Assembly: GCA_001304875.1 (NCBI GenBank) | Contig: BBZO01000006.1 | Span: 62,001 to 126,000, forward strand | Direction: 5' to 3' | Source: Clostridia bacterium UC5.1-2E3 | GTDB taxonomy: Bacteria; Bacillota; Clostridia; Lachnospirales; Lachnospiraceae | DNA length: 64,000 nucleotides | Shown: piece by piece, positions 40,376 through 50,362 of the stretch | How positions within the stretch are numbered: the first letter of the stretch is position 1 | Layout of the letters: every line of letters starts with the position of its first letter | Notes under the pieces: generated by a model | The model's input: only the letters and a program-made list of their open reading frames with translations | What the model was told of the DNA's origin: nothing | Databases searched by the model: none | Made by a program: the position numbers and the translations under genes

Positions 40376-43300
40376 ATGAGCTACGATTATTCCGAAAACA
40401 TATTAGTTCAAGAAAGTGCCGGTAATCTGCTCCGTGATGAACTGGGCTGGGATGTCCGGTTTGCTTACAATACAGAAGTTTTAGGAAAAAACGGCACTTT
40501 CGGCAGAGAAAGTTATCACGAGATATTATTGCTTCGTTATTTTCGTGTAGCTTTGAAAAAACTGAATCCATGGATTAACGATAATCAGATTTCCGAAGCT
40601 CAGAAGGCTTTGGAAAACAGGCTTTCCACATCATCTCTCTTGCAGGTAAATGAAGAGAAATATTTTCTGATTCGTGATGGAATCCCGGTTACTGTAAAGA
40701 AGCCGAATGGACAAACGGAAACAAGGAAAGCAATGGTCATTGATTTTCAGAATCCGGACAACAACTATTTTCTTGCTGTTAAAGAACTGAAAATCCACGG
40801 CGATTTGTACCGCAGAAGGACGGATATCGTTGGCTTTGTAAATGGTATTCCACTGCTGTTTGTGGAGCTGAAAAAGAATACTGTGGATGTACAGAATGCA
40901 TATGACGATAACTATACTGATTATCAGGATACCATTCCACATCTGTTCTATTACAATGCCTTCCTTATGCTTTCTAACGGAACAGAAGCGAAAGTGGGTA
41001 CTCTTGGAAGTAAATATGAGTTCTTCCATGAGTGGAAACGTCTTGCTGAGGATGACCAGGGCAGTGTTGCGATTGAAACCATGCTTCGTGGTATATGTAA
41101 AAAGGAAAATTTCCTTGATTTGTTCGAGAATTTTATTCTGTTTGATCATTCCGGCGGACGTACAGCAAAGATTCTTGCCCGTAATCATCAGTACCTTGGT
41201 GTAAATGAGGCTATGAAAGCTTACTCTGCAAGAAAACTGAATGACGGTAAATTGGGGGTATTCTGGCATACGCAGGCTCTGGAAAGAGTTATTCTATGGT
41301 GTTTTTTGCTCAGAAAATACGCAGAAAATTTGAGGGTTCACCGACCTTTGTCATTCTGACAGACCGTGAAGAACTGAACTCACAGATTAGTGATACATTT
41401 GAAAATTGTGGCCTTCTTGGAAAGAATAAGTCCTCACAGTTTATAGCTGCCAGCGGTGAGGACTTGGTGCAGAAGTTAAAAGGCAATCCGAGTTTTATAT
41501 TCACGCTGATTCAGAAATTTAATAAGCCAAATTTAGAACCGATATATCCGGACCACGATATTATCATTATGTCTGACGAGGCGCACCGCAGCCAGTATGG
41601 TATTTTTGCTGACAATATGATGAAACTGCTGCCAACGGCAGCTCGTATTGGATTTACCGGCACGCCTTTGCTGTCCAGTGACAATATTACGGCCCGTACC
41701 TTCGGTGGCTATGTATCGGTTTATGATTTCAAAAGAGCGGTAGAGGATGGTGCGACAGTTCCACTTTATTACGAAAATCGTGGTGAGAAAATTCTTGACT
41801 TACATAATCCGGAAATTACAGAGCAGATTTTGGATGCGATTGAAAATGCAGACCTTGACGTGGATCAACAGGATAAATTGGAAGCTGAATTCGCAAAAGA
41901 AATTCATCTTATGATGGCTGAACCAAGGTTAAAATCTATTGCAAAAGATTTTGTAAACCATTATTCTGATCTGTGGACAAGCGGAAAAGCCATGTTCGTT
42001 TGCCTCAATAAAGTGACTTGTGTTCGTATGTACAACTATGTGAAAGAATACTGGAAAGAAGAAATAAAGCAGTTAAAGGTTAAAATAAAAACCGCTGCTC
42101 AGCAGGAAGCACAGGAGCTGGAACGCAAACTGAAGTGGATGCAGGAAACGGAAATGGCTGTGGTAATCAGCCAGGAACAGAACGAAATTCAGACCTTCAA
42201 AAAGTGGAATTTGGATATTAAATATCACCGCACGAAAATGGAAAAAAGAGAACTGGATAAAGAGTTTAAGGATTCTAAAAATCCGTTGCGAGTAGTATTC
42301 GTTTGTGCAATGTGGCTTACTGGTTTTGATGTAAAATGTCTGTCCTGCCTGTATCTGGACAAGCCATTGAAAGCTCATACTCTTATGCAGACAATTGCTC
42401 GTGCAAATCGTGTATCAGAAGGAAAGAGCAACGGTTTGATTGTCGATTATATCGGCATTGTAAAAGCTCTCAGAAAAGCACTTGCTGATTATACGGCAAA
42501 TGTTGGCGGTAATGGTGGTGCTGATCCAACAGTAGATAAAGAGAAACTAATTGACCGTATTATTGAAACAATCGGAAAAGCAAAAACGTTTTTGGCAGAG
42601 AATGACTTCGACTTGCAAATGCTGGTTGATGCCTATGATTTTCAGAAACTTTTCTATCTGCAGGAAGCAGCCAATGCGGTATGTGGGACGGTTGAGGACA
42701 AAAAAACTTTTACAACATATGCGTCTGAACTGAACCGCTTGATGAAGTATACGGATCGAGATGATATTACCGGTCACACCAGAAAAGAATATGAGGCAAT
42801 TTCTGCTATCTATGCAGAACTGCAGAAAAAAACGTAAACATATCAATACTACGGACTTGATGGTAGAAATTAATGCGATTATCAACTCATATGTTGAAAT
42901 TCAACATATGCCGTCAATGGTGCGAGAAGAGACACGCCGTTTTGATATCAGTGCGATAGATTTTGATTTACTGCGAAGAGAATTTGCCAAGGTAAAGAAA
43001 AAGAATCTGGTTCTAAAAGACTTAGAAGAAGTGATTCGCCAGAAATTGGACAGAATGATGTTCTGCAATCCTAACCGAATCAATTATTATGAACGTTATC
43101 AGCAGATTATTGATGATTATAATAGTGAGCAGGACCGGGCAACCATTGAAAAAACATTTATGGATCTGATGGATTTGGCAAATCAAATGAATCAAGAAGA
43201 GCAGAGATATGTTCGAGAAGGATTCTCCAGTGATGAGGAACTTTCTTTTTATGATATGTTGTTCCGTGAAGATTTAAGTGAGAACGATATAAAAAAATTG

Positions 43301-43515
43301 AAAGAAGTTGCGGCAGATTTACTTCATAAAATTAAGGGCAAGATATCTGAACTTGACCACTGGACGGATAAACAAGAAACGAAAGCAGCAGTCGATAATC
43401 TGATTCGGGATACACTCTGGCAGAATTGCCGGAATGCTATGACGAGGTAAGTATATCCGGATATCGTCAGAAGATATATGAGTATGTATATACACGGTAT
43501 AAAGAAGTTGCATAA
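40376..43515 (+). CDS. hsdR: Type I restriction endonuclease subunit (system 1), frameshifted
   Basis: Translocating nuclease subunit of about 1045 residues. The N-terminal PD-(D/E)XK nuclease has RRTDIVGFVNGIPLLFVELK. SF2 motor motifs include [10 protein letters not shown] (only after repairing a GGG run at about 41277), [19 protein letters not shown] and QTIARANRVSEG. Further breaks lie near 42835 (A run) and 43425 (AA to A), after which the end reads YEYVYTRYKEVA. GGGAGG precedes ATG 40376. The motor reels in DNA and cuts at a distance when host methylation is missing. Confidence 0.93.
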
Positions 43516-43590
43516 GAAGGTTTCTTATATGATTTTGAAGGTTTATCAAGTGTGTTAAAATGACAGTTTCAATAATAAAAGAGGTCCAAT

Positions 43591-44004
43591 ATGAAATTGA
43601 TATCGGGAATTACGAAAGAAGATTGCTCTGATTTTATTATCTATTTTATTGAGGACGAGGAGTTTTCGGATGAGCTAAAGCAAGAAATTCGCAATAGATT
43701 GGTAAATGTTTGATGATGTTGCTTTGTTTGAAACTGTGACTAATGAATTGTGGATTGAAGAAGTTAAATCTGGCAATATTCAAAAAATTGAAAAAATGTA
43801 TTGTCTGCTGTTGTCGGGCTAATAAATACTGCACAAAAAAAAGACTTAATTTATCAGTATCGTTATACAGACATTCGAGAAAAACGACAGACCGTTTATT
43901 CCTCTGATTTAAAGGAACTGCGGGAAAGGGTAGAGCACCATACGAAATATTATGATGAGTTGGTCATGTTGCTGGGAATGGAGGGATATAAAAAATATGA
44001 TTAA
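43591..44004 (+). pseudogene. Degraded ORF carrying a Tn916-type integrase N-terminal segment
   Basis: The first part (MKLISGITKEDCSDFIIYFI, then FDDVALFETVTNELWIEEV after a frame change) is unrecognised. The second part contains IYQYRYTDIREKRQTVYSSD followed by LKELRER, which matches the arm-binding domain at the start of Tn916-family tyrosine integrases; the same motif opens the integrase at 63901. No catalytic domain follows. This is a mobile-element scar. Confidence 0.65.
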
Positions 44005-44047
44005 AATACTTTTCATCTGCCACGGCAGTATCTGCAGAAATCTCTAA
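43997..44047 (+). pseudogene. N-terminal remnant of a low-molecular-weight tyrosine phosphatase
   Basis: Sixteen codons, MIKILFICHGSICRNL, then a stop. They reproduce the first strand and CX5R loop of LMW phosphatases (ILFICHGNICRS). The remaining 140 or so residues are absent. Very short, so the assignment rests on one motif. Confidence 0.5.
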
Positions 44048-44154
44048 AAACCCAGTAATACCAAGGTTTTTCAGACTTGAGGGTGGTGAATTTACACCAC
44101 TTTTACGACACCGAGTCTCGATGTGACGAAAATCATGAAATCGAGGTCAAGTTT

Positions 44155-44535
44155 ATGAAAAACAAAATGAGCGAAAATGGCATTGAATATGTGCTGGTTG
44201 GAGATTACTACATCCCGGATCTGAAGCTCCCAAACGAAGAACGCTCCATCGGAAAATACGGACGGATGCACCGTGATTATCTCAAAGAGCATCATCCTGT
44301 GCGGTTTAACCATCTCGTTCTGGAAGGACAGCTCTGGACTTATCTTGCCGATCTGAATGAGCAGGCACAGCGCAGATTGCAGCTGATTATCCGTCAGATG
44401 CAGGAGGCCGAGTCTGTGAATGAGGAATTAAAAGCATACGATCAGTTGGCATGGGTACGAGCTATGAACAGCATCCATAACCGGGCAGAGGAAATCACCC
44501 TCCGGGAATTGGTCTACGGGGAGGATGTTGTATGA
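44155..44535 (+). CDS. TnpV-like transposon-encoded protein
   Basis: Protein of about 126 residues matching the TnpV family of mobilizable clostridial transposons: YVLVGDYYIPDLKLPNEERS, IGKYGRMHRDYLKEHHPV, LWTYLADLNEQAQRRLQLII and MNSIHNRAEEI. Function unknown. I chose ATG 44155 at the start of the conserved part; the frame is open further upstream. A GTGGTG/CACCAC hairpin (44083-44100) lies ahead of it. It overlaps the next gene by four bases. Confidence 0.82.
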   Translation: MKNKMSENGIEYVLVGDYYIPDLKLPNEERSIGKYGRMHRDYLKEHHPVRFNHLVLEGQLWTYLADLNEQAQRRLQLIIRQMQEAESVNEELKAYDQLAWVRAMNSIHNRAEEITLRELVYGEDVV

Positions 44536-44795
44536 GAATCCTTGAAGAATTCTGGTACGGCAATATCGAGCCGACCGAGTATGACACCTCTTCCTGTACG
44601 GAGTATAAGAAACTGCAGGAGTTGATCTGCAGGAACGAAGAAAAGCTCCGGGCAACTATGACGGATGAGCAGAAGGAGTTGTTTGAGAAGTACACAGATT
44701 GCACCCGTGAGTTCCAGACGATAACGGATTGCCTGATTTTTCAAAATAGCTTCAAGTTGGGCGCCAGAATGATGCTGGAAGTCATGGAGGAATAA
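44532..44795 (+). CDS. DUF6809-like conserved hypothetical protein
   Basis: Intact 87-residue protein: MRILEEFWYGNIEPTEYD, a middle helical region EEKLRATMTDEQKELFEKY, and FQNSFKLGARMMLEVMEE. Genes of this kind regularly follow TnpV in gut Firmicutes mobile elements. No function is known. It overlaps TnpV (ATGA) and is followed by a terminator. Confidence 0.7.
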   Translation: MRILEEFWYGNIEPTEYDTSSCTEYKKLQELICRNEEKLRATMTDEQKELFEKYTDCTREFQTITDCLIFQNSFKLGARMMLEVMEE

Positions 44796-44810
44796 CGGAA
44801 TACATAGCGC

Positions 44811-44852
44811 AGCACCCATCGGTCACAACAGATTGATGGGTGCTTCTTTGTT
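44811..44852 (+). terminator. Terminator after the TnpV/DUF6809 pair
   Basis: AGCACCCATC (44811-44820) pairs with GATGGGTGCT (44835-44844), followed by TCTTTGTTTT. Confidence 0.85.
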
Positions 44853-44956
44853 TTCACATAACAAAAAATAACAGAAATGAACCGTTATTTTCGGCCTATG
44901 AAAAAGATTAGATTTGATAGTTATTGATTAACTAAAAAATAAAATGCAGTTTTCTA

Positions 44957-44985
44957 TTGACTTTTGCTTGGGTACGTGATATATT
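44957..44985 (+). promoter_or_regulatory. Predicted promoter of the second type I restriction operon
   Basis: TTGACT (44957-44962), a 17-base spacer and TATATT (44980-44985), 23 bases before the first start codon, which has AAGGAGGGG as its ribosome site. Confidence 0.7.
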
Positions 44986-45008
44986 CACAATAGAAGGAGG
45001 GGTGTCCG

Positions 45009-45590
45009 ATGATCCCCATCGAAAGACAGCTTGGCGAAGTGGCGGAAGTTATGGCAGGTGTGACAGGATTCGGAACGGTCGGTAACTACCGTTACAGAGT
45101 TGTCCAGCCAAACAGTTTTTCTGACACTGGCGTTATGGATACAGTCGAACCGCAAAACCGCAGCGACGAGATTTCTGAAAAGCAGAGGCTGGCGATCGGT
45201 GACATCCTCGTCAAGCGCCTGAACCCCTCGTTTGTACATGTTGTGGCGCTTGAGTCTGTTGGTACGGTCGCTTCTCAGAACTTGTTGGTCGTGAGACCGT
45301 CTGTCGAGATTGACCCATATTATCTCGGATACCTGTTGGAACAGAAAGAGGTTCTCGGGCAGGTTGAGCATGTGACCGGCAGTGCCGCGGCAATTAAAGC
45401 AATTTCGGTGAAAAAGCTGGCGGCGATTACAATCCCGATTATCTCCATAGCCGAGCAACGCAAAGTCGGAGAGATATGGAAGCTGAGCCGAAAGCGCAAA
45501 GAATTGCTGAACGAATATATGGCCGAAAACGACCGCTTGGTGTCGATGTTGGCTTCGAAAATTATAAGCGGTGGAGGAAATGAACGATGA
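45009..45590 (+). CDS. Half-size type I specificity protein (single TRD)
   Basis: Intact 193-residue HsdS-like protein with one target-recognition domain (KRLNPSFVHVVALES, LLVVRPSVEIDPYYLGYLLE) and one closing spacer helix (EQRKVGEIWKLSRKRKELLN). Full HsdS has two of each. It is the first gene of the operon and overlaps hsdM by four bases. Half subunits can dimerise to read symmetric sites; alternatively it may modulate or compete with the full HsdS encoded 2.6 kb downstream. Its role is inferred. Confidence 0.82.
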   Translation: MIPIERQLGEVAEVMAGVTGFGTVGNYRYRVVQPNSFSDTGVMDTVEPQNRSDEISEKQRLAIGDILVKRLNPSFVHVVALESVGTVASQNLLVVRPSVEIDPYYLGYLLEQKEVLGQVEHVTGSAAAIKAISVKKLAAITIPIISIAEQRKVGEIWKLSRKRKELLNEYMAENDRLVSMLASKIISGGGNER

Positions 45591-47170
45591 GCAAGACAAC
45601 TTCTCAGGATATTAAGGCAACCCTTTGGAAAGCGGCAGGAACGTTCCGCGGCACGATTGACGCCGCAAACTATAAGGATTTTGTCCTCTCCATGCTGTTT
45701 CTTAAATACCTGGACGATACATACAAGGAGCATCTCAGAGCGCTGGAAGAGCGCTACAAGGGCAATGAGGTTCGTATCGAGCGCGCCAAAAAGAATCTCC
45801 CTTTGCTCTTGGTGAGAAAGAGCGCTTTGACTATCTGTACGATAACCGCTTTGACCCTAAGATCGGCGAGATGATCAACACCGCCCTCCAGGGTATCCAA
45901 GATAACAACGCCGAGCTGAGAGGTGTATTCCGCAGCATCAACTTCAACAGCGAGTCCATGCTGGGCAATCCGCAACAGAAGGTTACGAAGCTTCGTACCC
46001 TGCTGGAGGATTTTAAGCCGCTGTGCCTGGAGCCCTCTCAGATTGAGGTCGGCCCCGGTGAGGATCCTGCCTATGTGATCGGCGATGCTTATGAGTACAT
46101 GGTTGGAGAGTTTGCGGCTGAAGCGGGCAAGAAGGCAGGTAGCTTCTTCACCCCGAGCATGGTTTCTGAACTGATGGGTATGCTGACCGCGCCTCGTGCG
46201 GGAGACTCGATTTACGACCCCACTTGTGGTTCTGCTTCTCTGCTGATCCGTACCGCTCGTCAGGCTGGCAATTTGGATCAGGTTGCCATCTACGGACAGG
46301 AAATGAATGGTTCTTCTTGGTCGATGGCAAGAATGAACCTCTTTATCCACGGCATCCATGTCAGCGGTAATGATATTGCCTGGGGTGACACCTTGGCGAA
46401 TCCCCAGCATCTGGACTCTGACGGCAATTTGAAGCAGTTTGATGTAATCGTGGCTAACATGCCCTTCTCCCTCGACAAGTGGCAGAAGGCTTTAATCCCG
46501 GCGGTCAGGATGACGGTGCCAGCGACAAGGAAAAGAAGTTCAAGATGACTGCAAACCTCGACCGTTTCCATCGCTTCGACTGGGGTGTTCCCCCAGCAAG
46601 CAAAGGTGACTGGGCATTCCTGCTCCACATGCTGCATTCTCTGCGCAGCAATGGCCGTATGGCGGCAGTTGTTCCCCACGGTGTTTTGTTCCGCGGTTCC
46701 GCCGAGGGACGTATCCGTCAGACCGTGATCGAGAAGAACCTCTTGGACGCAGTCATCGGCTTGCCTGCCAACCTTTTCTACGGCACTTCTATTCCTGCAT
46801 GCATTCTGGTTTTCAAGAAAAACCGAGCCACCAACGATGTGCTGTTCATCGATGCTTCCGGCAAGGATGCAAACGGCAATCTGAGATACCGCAAGGACAA
46901 GAACCAGAACAAGCTGGATCAGTGCCATATTGACGACATTTTCCGTGCATACACCGAGCGCGTGGATGTGGAACGCTTCGCCCATGTGGCCTCTTTTGAG
47001 GAGATCGCTGCCAACGAGTTCAACCTGAACATCCCCCGCTATGTGGACACCTTTGAGGAAGAAGAATTGATCGACATCGAAGAGGTGCAGGGCAACATTG
47101 AGCGCATCAAGGCCGAGATTGCAGTAGTCGAGGCCAGATGGCGCAGTATCTGAAGGAGCTTGGTTTATGA
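45587..47170 (+). CDS. hsdM: Type I restriction-modification DNA methyltransferase (system 2), frameshifted
   Basis: HsdM of about 528 residues opening with SQDIKATLWKAAGTFRGTID. SAM motif DPTCGSASLLIRTA and catalytic ANMPF are present. Breaks lie near 45803 (run shortened before TTTGCTC), 46496 (GG run) and 47132 (CCC to CC); after the last one the protein ends MAQYLKELGL and the TGA at 47170 overlaps dinD by four bases. It is clearly different from system 1 HsdM, so the two systems are not recent duplicates. Confidence 0.92.
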
Positions 47171-48010
47171 GCGAACTTGTGAAATACAATGAACAGACCT
47201 TTGAAAGCATCAAGCACATAAACGAGTACGGCGAAGAATACTGGCTGGCCCGCGAACTTCAGCCGGTTCTGGAATACTCGCAGTGGCGTCGTTTCTCGGA
47301 TGCAATCGAACGCGCAAAACTCGCCTGTAAAAACAGCGGATTTGCAATCGAAGACCATTTTGCGACGTCGGCAAATGGTTGACATCGGATCCGGCGCAGA
47401 GCGTGAAATTGATGATGTCATGCTTTCCCGATACGCCTGTTATCTAATTGTCATGAATGGCGACCCTCGCAAAGAGGTTATCGCCGTTGGTCAGACTTAC
47501 TTTGCGGTCAAGACCCGGCAGCAGGAGCTGATCGACAATTATGATCAGCTGTCCGAAGATCAGAAACGACTGGCGATTCGCAATGAGATGATCGCCCACA
47601 ACAAGTCTTTGGCAGAGGCTGCTCAGATGGCGGGCATTGAGGATCCCCGCGATTACGCAATCTTCCAGAACAAGGGCTATCAGGGCTTGTATGGTGGCCT
47701 CGGAGCGAAGGAAATCCACGCCCGGAAGGGGCTGAAGAAAAGCCAGAAGATTCTGGACCACATGGGTAGCACCGAACTGGCAGCCAATCTCTTCCGTGCT
47801 ACTCAGACCGACGAGAAACTGCGCCGCGAAAACATCCAAGGCAAGCAGGCTGCTTATGACACGCATTATGAGGTCGGTAAGAAGGTCCGCCAGACCATCA
47901 AGGAACTGGGCGGCACGATGCCGGAAGACCTGCCCACGCCTCAGAAGAGCATTGCTCAGATCGAGCGCGAGCAGGAAAAGCGGAAACTGAAATCCGGCGA
48001 AGAGAAATAA
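47167..48010 (+). CDS. dinD: DNA damage-inducible protein D homologue, frameshifted
   Basis: Protein of about 280 residues: EEYWLARELQPVLEYSQWRR (a BRO-N-like opening) and YACYLIVMNGDPRKEVIAVG, then QTYFAVKTRQQELIDNYDQL, the core of DinD. The frame breaks near 47370 (GG or AA run). In E. coli DinD inhibits RecA strand exchange; homologues lie inside type I restriction operons in many bacteria. It overlaps hsdM, so it is cotranslated with it. Confidence 0.85.
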
Positions 48011-48090
48011 ACTACCACTTATTTGTGGAGACGGTAGGGGCTTGCATCCCATTCGCACTAACCCATTTAAGAGCAAAGGAGATGATGCCA

Positions 48091-48228
48091 ATGGCACAGT
48101 TTATGAATACCCAGCTTTTCCCCGCAATTACCAAGGCGGCATCATTTGCCGCATACTCTGTCGCACTGCGTACCACCGGCGATGCAAGCTTCGCTACTGC
48201 GCTGCACGATTTACAGATAGAGGATTGA
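48091..48228 (+). CDS. Small hypothetical protein
   Basis: 45 residues (MAQFMNTQLFPAITKAASFA start) from ATG 48091, nine bases after AAGGAG, ending three bases before hsdS. No family recognised. Its ribosome site and tight spacing argue that it is translated, but it is short and may be chance. Confidence 0.4.
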   Translation: MAQFMNTQLFPAITKAASFAAYSVALRTTGDASFATALHDLQIED

Positions 48229-48231
48229 GTT

Positions 48232-49490
48232 ATGAACGAGTCAATCAAAAAACGAATAGAGGCAGTTCGCCGTGGCGAAGTACCGGAGGGGTACATTACC
48301 GAAAACCATCAGCTTCGCCCCATGGAGTGGCGGTATGAGAAAATCGGCAAATATTTGGAAGCTTACGATGAATTTTCAAATGACACAGGGGCATATCCGC
48401 TGGCGACATCATCCAGACAAGGACTGATGTTACAGTCGGAATATTATAACGATCAGCGCTATGAAGAAACAACCGGCGGGTTCCATGTGGTACCAGAGGG
48501 CTATGTTACTTATCGTCACATGAGCGATGATGATATTTTTCGGTTCAACGTCAACAGGATGGGAACACCGGTTTTGGTAAGCCCGGAATATCCTGTCTTT
48601 ACAACATCGGATGGGTTGTGTCAGGATTTGCTAATTGCATATCTCAACAACATGAAGGAGTTCACGGCTTATTGCAGTGCTCAAAAAAAGGGCAGCACGC
48701 GTACAAGAATGTATTTCAGCCGCTTGGGTGAGTTTGTGATGCCCATTCCTCCTGTTTCTGAGCAGAAGAAGATTGCTGAGATTTTGGCTACCTGCGACCG
48801 GGTGATTGAACTGAAGCAGCAGTTGCTGGAAGAAAAACGCCGACAGAAACAGTGGCAGATGCAGAAATTGTTATCAGAGACGTCAGGCGTTAACGAGGTT
48901 AAGTTGTCTACATTGTGTTCAACTGTATGCGATGGAGATTGGATTGAAAGCAAGGATCAAAGCGAATCTGGAATACGCTTGATACAGACCGGAAATGTGG
49001 GTGTTGGCAGGTACCTCGATAAAGAAGGTCACGCGCGATTTATCAGCGAAGGAACTTTCAAAAGACTCAATTGCACAGAGGTTTTTGCTGGAGATATTCT
49101 GTTATCAAGACTACCCGATCCAATCGGACGCGCCTGCATGGTCCCCGACTTGTATACAAGGGCAATAACAGCGGTTGATTGTACGATTCTTCGTTTCAAG
49201 GATGTGGATGTGGCCGAATTCTTTCTGCAGTATGCCACAAGTAATGAATATTTCAACAAAATATCCATATTAGCAGGAGGATCCACAAGAACAAGAATCA
49301 GTCGAAAAGAGATAGAAAAACTTTTGATTCCTGTCCCCCCCAGCAAAACGGCTATGCAGAAGATCTCTAAAGGGTTATCGTTAGCGGATCAAGAGATTTC
49401 TGCGTTGGAACAAGAATTGGCAGCTTGGCAACAAAAGAAAAAAGCCTGATGCAGCTTCTGCTGACAGGACTTGTGCGTGTGAACGCTTAA
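48232..49490 (+). CDS. hsdS: Type I restriction specificity subunit (system 2), frameshifted at the end
   Basis: Full HsdS of about 419 residues with two TRDs, each closed by a helical spacer: PPVSEQKKIAEILATCDRVI and KQQLLEEKRRQKQWQM after TRD1; SLADQEISALEQELAAWQQK after TRD2. The stop at 49449 is caused by CCC read as CC; restoring it adds ALMQLLLTGLVRVNA, the usual HsdS tail. GTTATG at the start follows GGATTGA. Confidence 0.9.
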
Positions 49491-49497
49491 GAGAAAA

Positions 49498-49680
49498 GCC
49501 GGTGCGGCGGCAACTGCACCGGCACCCTCAAATATAAGCGAGTATTATAAAAGGTGGTGAGGCCTATGAGGGAACAAAAAAAGAGTGCTTAAACTGCTGC
49601 AACAGTTTAAGCGCTCACATAAGCAGACGGAAATCAACTTACATGTGCTATTGTAGCACGCGAGCTTGACATAAGTCAAG
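49498..49680. repeat. Series of four inverted repeats in the gene-free gap before the GIY-YIG gene
   Basis: GCCGGTGC/GCACCGGC (49498-49523) may end the hsdS transcript. It is followed by a 13-pair stem at 49584-49615 built on GCTTAAACTG/CAGTTTAAGC, by GTGCTA/TAGCAC (49645-49659) and by CTTGAC/GTCAAG (49665-49680). A short reading frame, MREQKKSA, starts at 49566 after GGTGGTGAGG and ends inside the large stem. Confidence 0.65.
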
Positions 49681-49693
49681 AGAAAGGAACCAT

Positions 49694-50050
49694 ATGGCAA
49701 CATTAAATATGAATGGCCCTTACGAGCTGACAAGAAGTAAGATTAACGAGGTTGTTACCCGAACCAGTCCCGGAAACTATGCGCTGGGATACGTAAATAG
49801 CGAGAACACCTTTATTGTTCAATATGTTGGCAGGTCGGATAGCGATGTAGCTTCTCGACTTAGGCAGCATGTTGGAGAAAAGTATAAGCGTTTCAAATAT
49901 AGCTACGCAACTTCTCCCAAGGCGGCATTCGAGAAAGAATGTATAAATTATCACGACTTTGGAGAAAGCCGGCTGCTGGATAACAGCATTCACCCTGATA
50001 GACCTGCTGGCTCAGGCTGGAAGTGTCCTCGTTGTAGAATTTTTAGATGA
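49694..50050 (+). CDS. GIY-YIG-like small protein
   Basis: Intact 118-residue protein. GNYALGYVNSENTFIVQYVG corresponds to the GIY...YVG strands of the GIY-YIG fold, followed by RSDSDVASRLRQH with the conserved Arg. The middle (CINYHDFGESRLLDNSIHP) contains a possible catalytic Glu, and the end has a WKCPRCRIF zinc-knuckle half. Such proteins sit beside restriction genes. Nuclease activity is unproven. AAGGAACC precedes the ATG. Confidence 0.7.
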   Translation: MATLNMNGPYELTRSKINEVVTRTSPGNYALGYVNSENTFIVQYVGRSDSDVASRLRQHVGEKYKRFKYSYATSPKAAFEKECINYHDFGESRLLDNSIHPDRPAGSGWKCPRCRIFR

Positions 50051-50059
50051 GGTGATAAT

Positions 50060-50293
50060 ATGCCAAGAAAAGAACATCATGTTGTCCCCAACCCTGATGG
50101 TGGTTGGGATGTGAAGCGTGAAAACGCGAAGCGCAGCAGTGGACATTATGACACAAAGCAAGAGGCCATGGAAGCTGGCCGAAGAATGAGTATCAACCAG
50201 GGTACAGAACTCATTCCCCACCGCAAGGACGGAACTATCCAGAATCCCAATAGCCACGGCAATGACCCCTGCCCACCAAGGGACAAGAGATAA
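50060..50293 (+). CDS. DUF2188 protein
   Basis: Intact 77-residue protein. HHVVPNPDGGWDVKRENAKR followed by SSGHYDTKQEAMEAGRRMSI and GTELIPHRKDGTIQNPNSHG is the whole DUF2188 domain. The function is unknown. It begins ten bases after the GIY-YIG-like gene with its own AGGTGA ribosome site. Confidence 0.85.
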   Translation: MPRKEHHVVPNPDGGWDVKRENAKRSSGHYDTKQEAMEAGRRMSINQGTELIPHRKDGTIQNPNSHGNDPCPPRDKR

Positions 50294-50362
50294 TCTGCAT
50301 TAGGCCAGCGGGGCCTTGCGCCCTGCTGCGCCTTCTTATCATATCGGTCGGAGGTTTTCACT

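Noticed and set aside
40376-43515. HsdR of system 1 as inactivated because Walker A is missing
   Set aside because: The motif reappears as GSGKS when one G is restored in a GGG run, consistent with the general error pattern.
44083-44100. GTGGTG/CACCAC hairpin as a terminator
   Set aside because: No T run follows and it lies directly upstream of TnpV; more likely part of the mobile-element leader.
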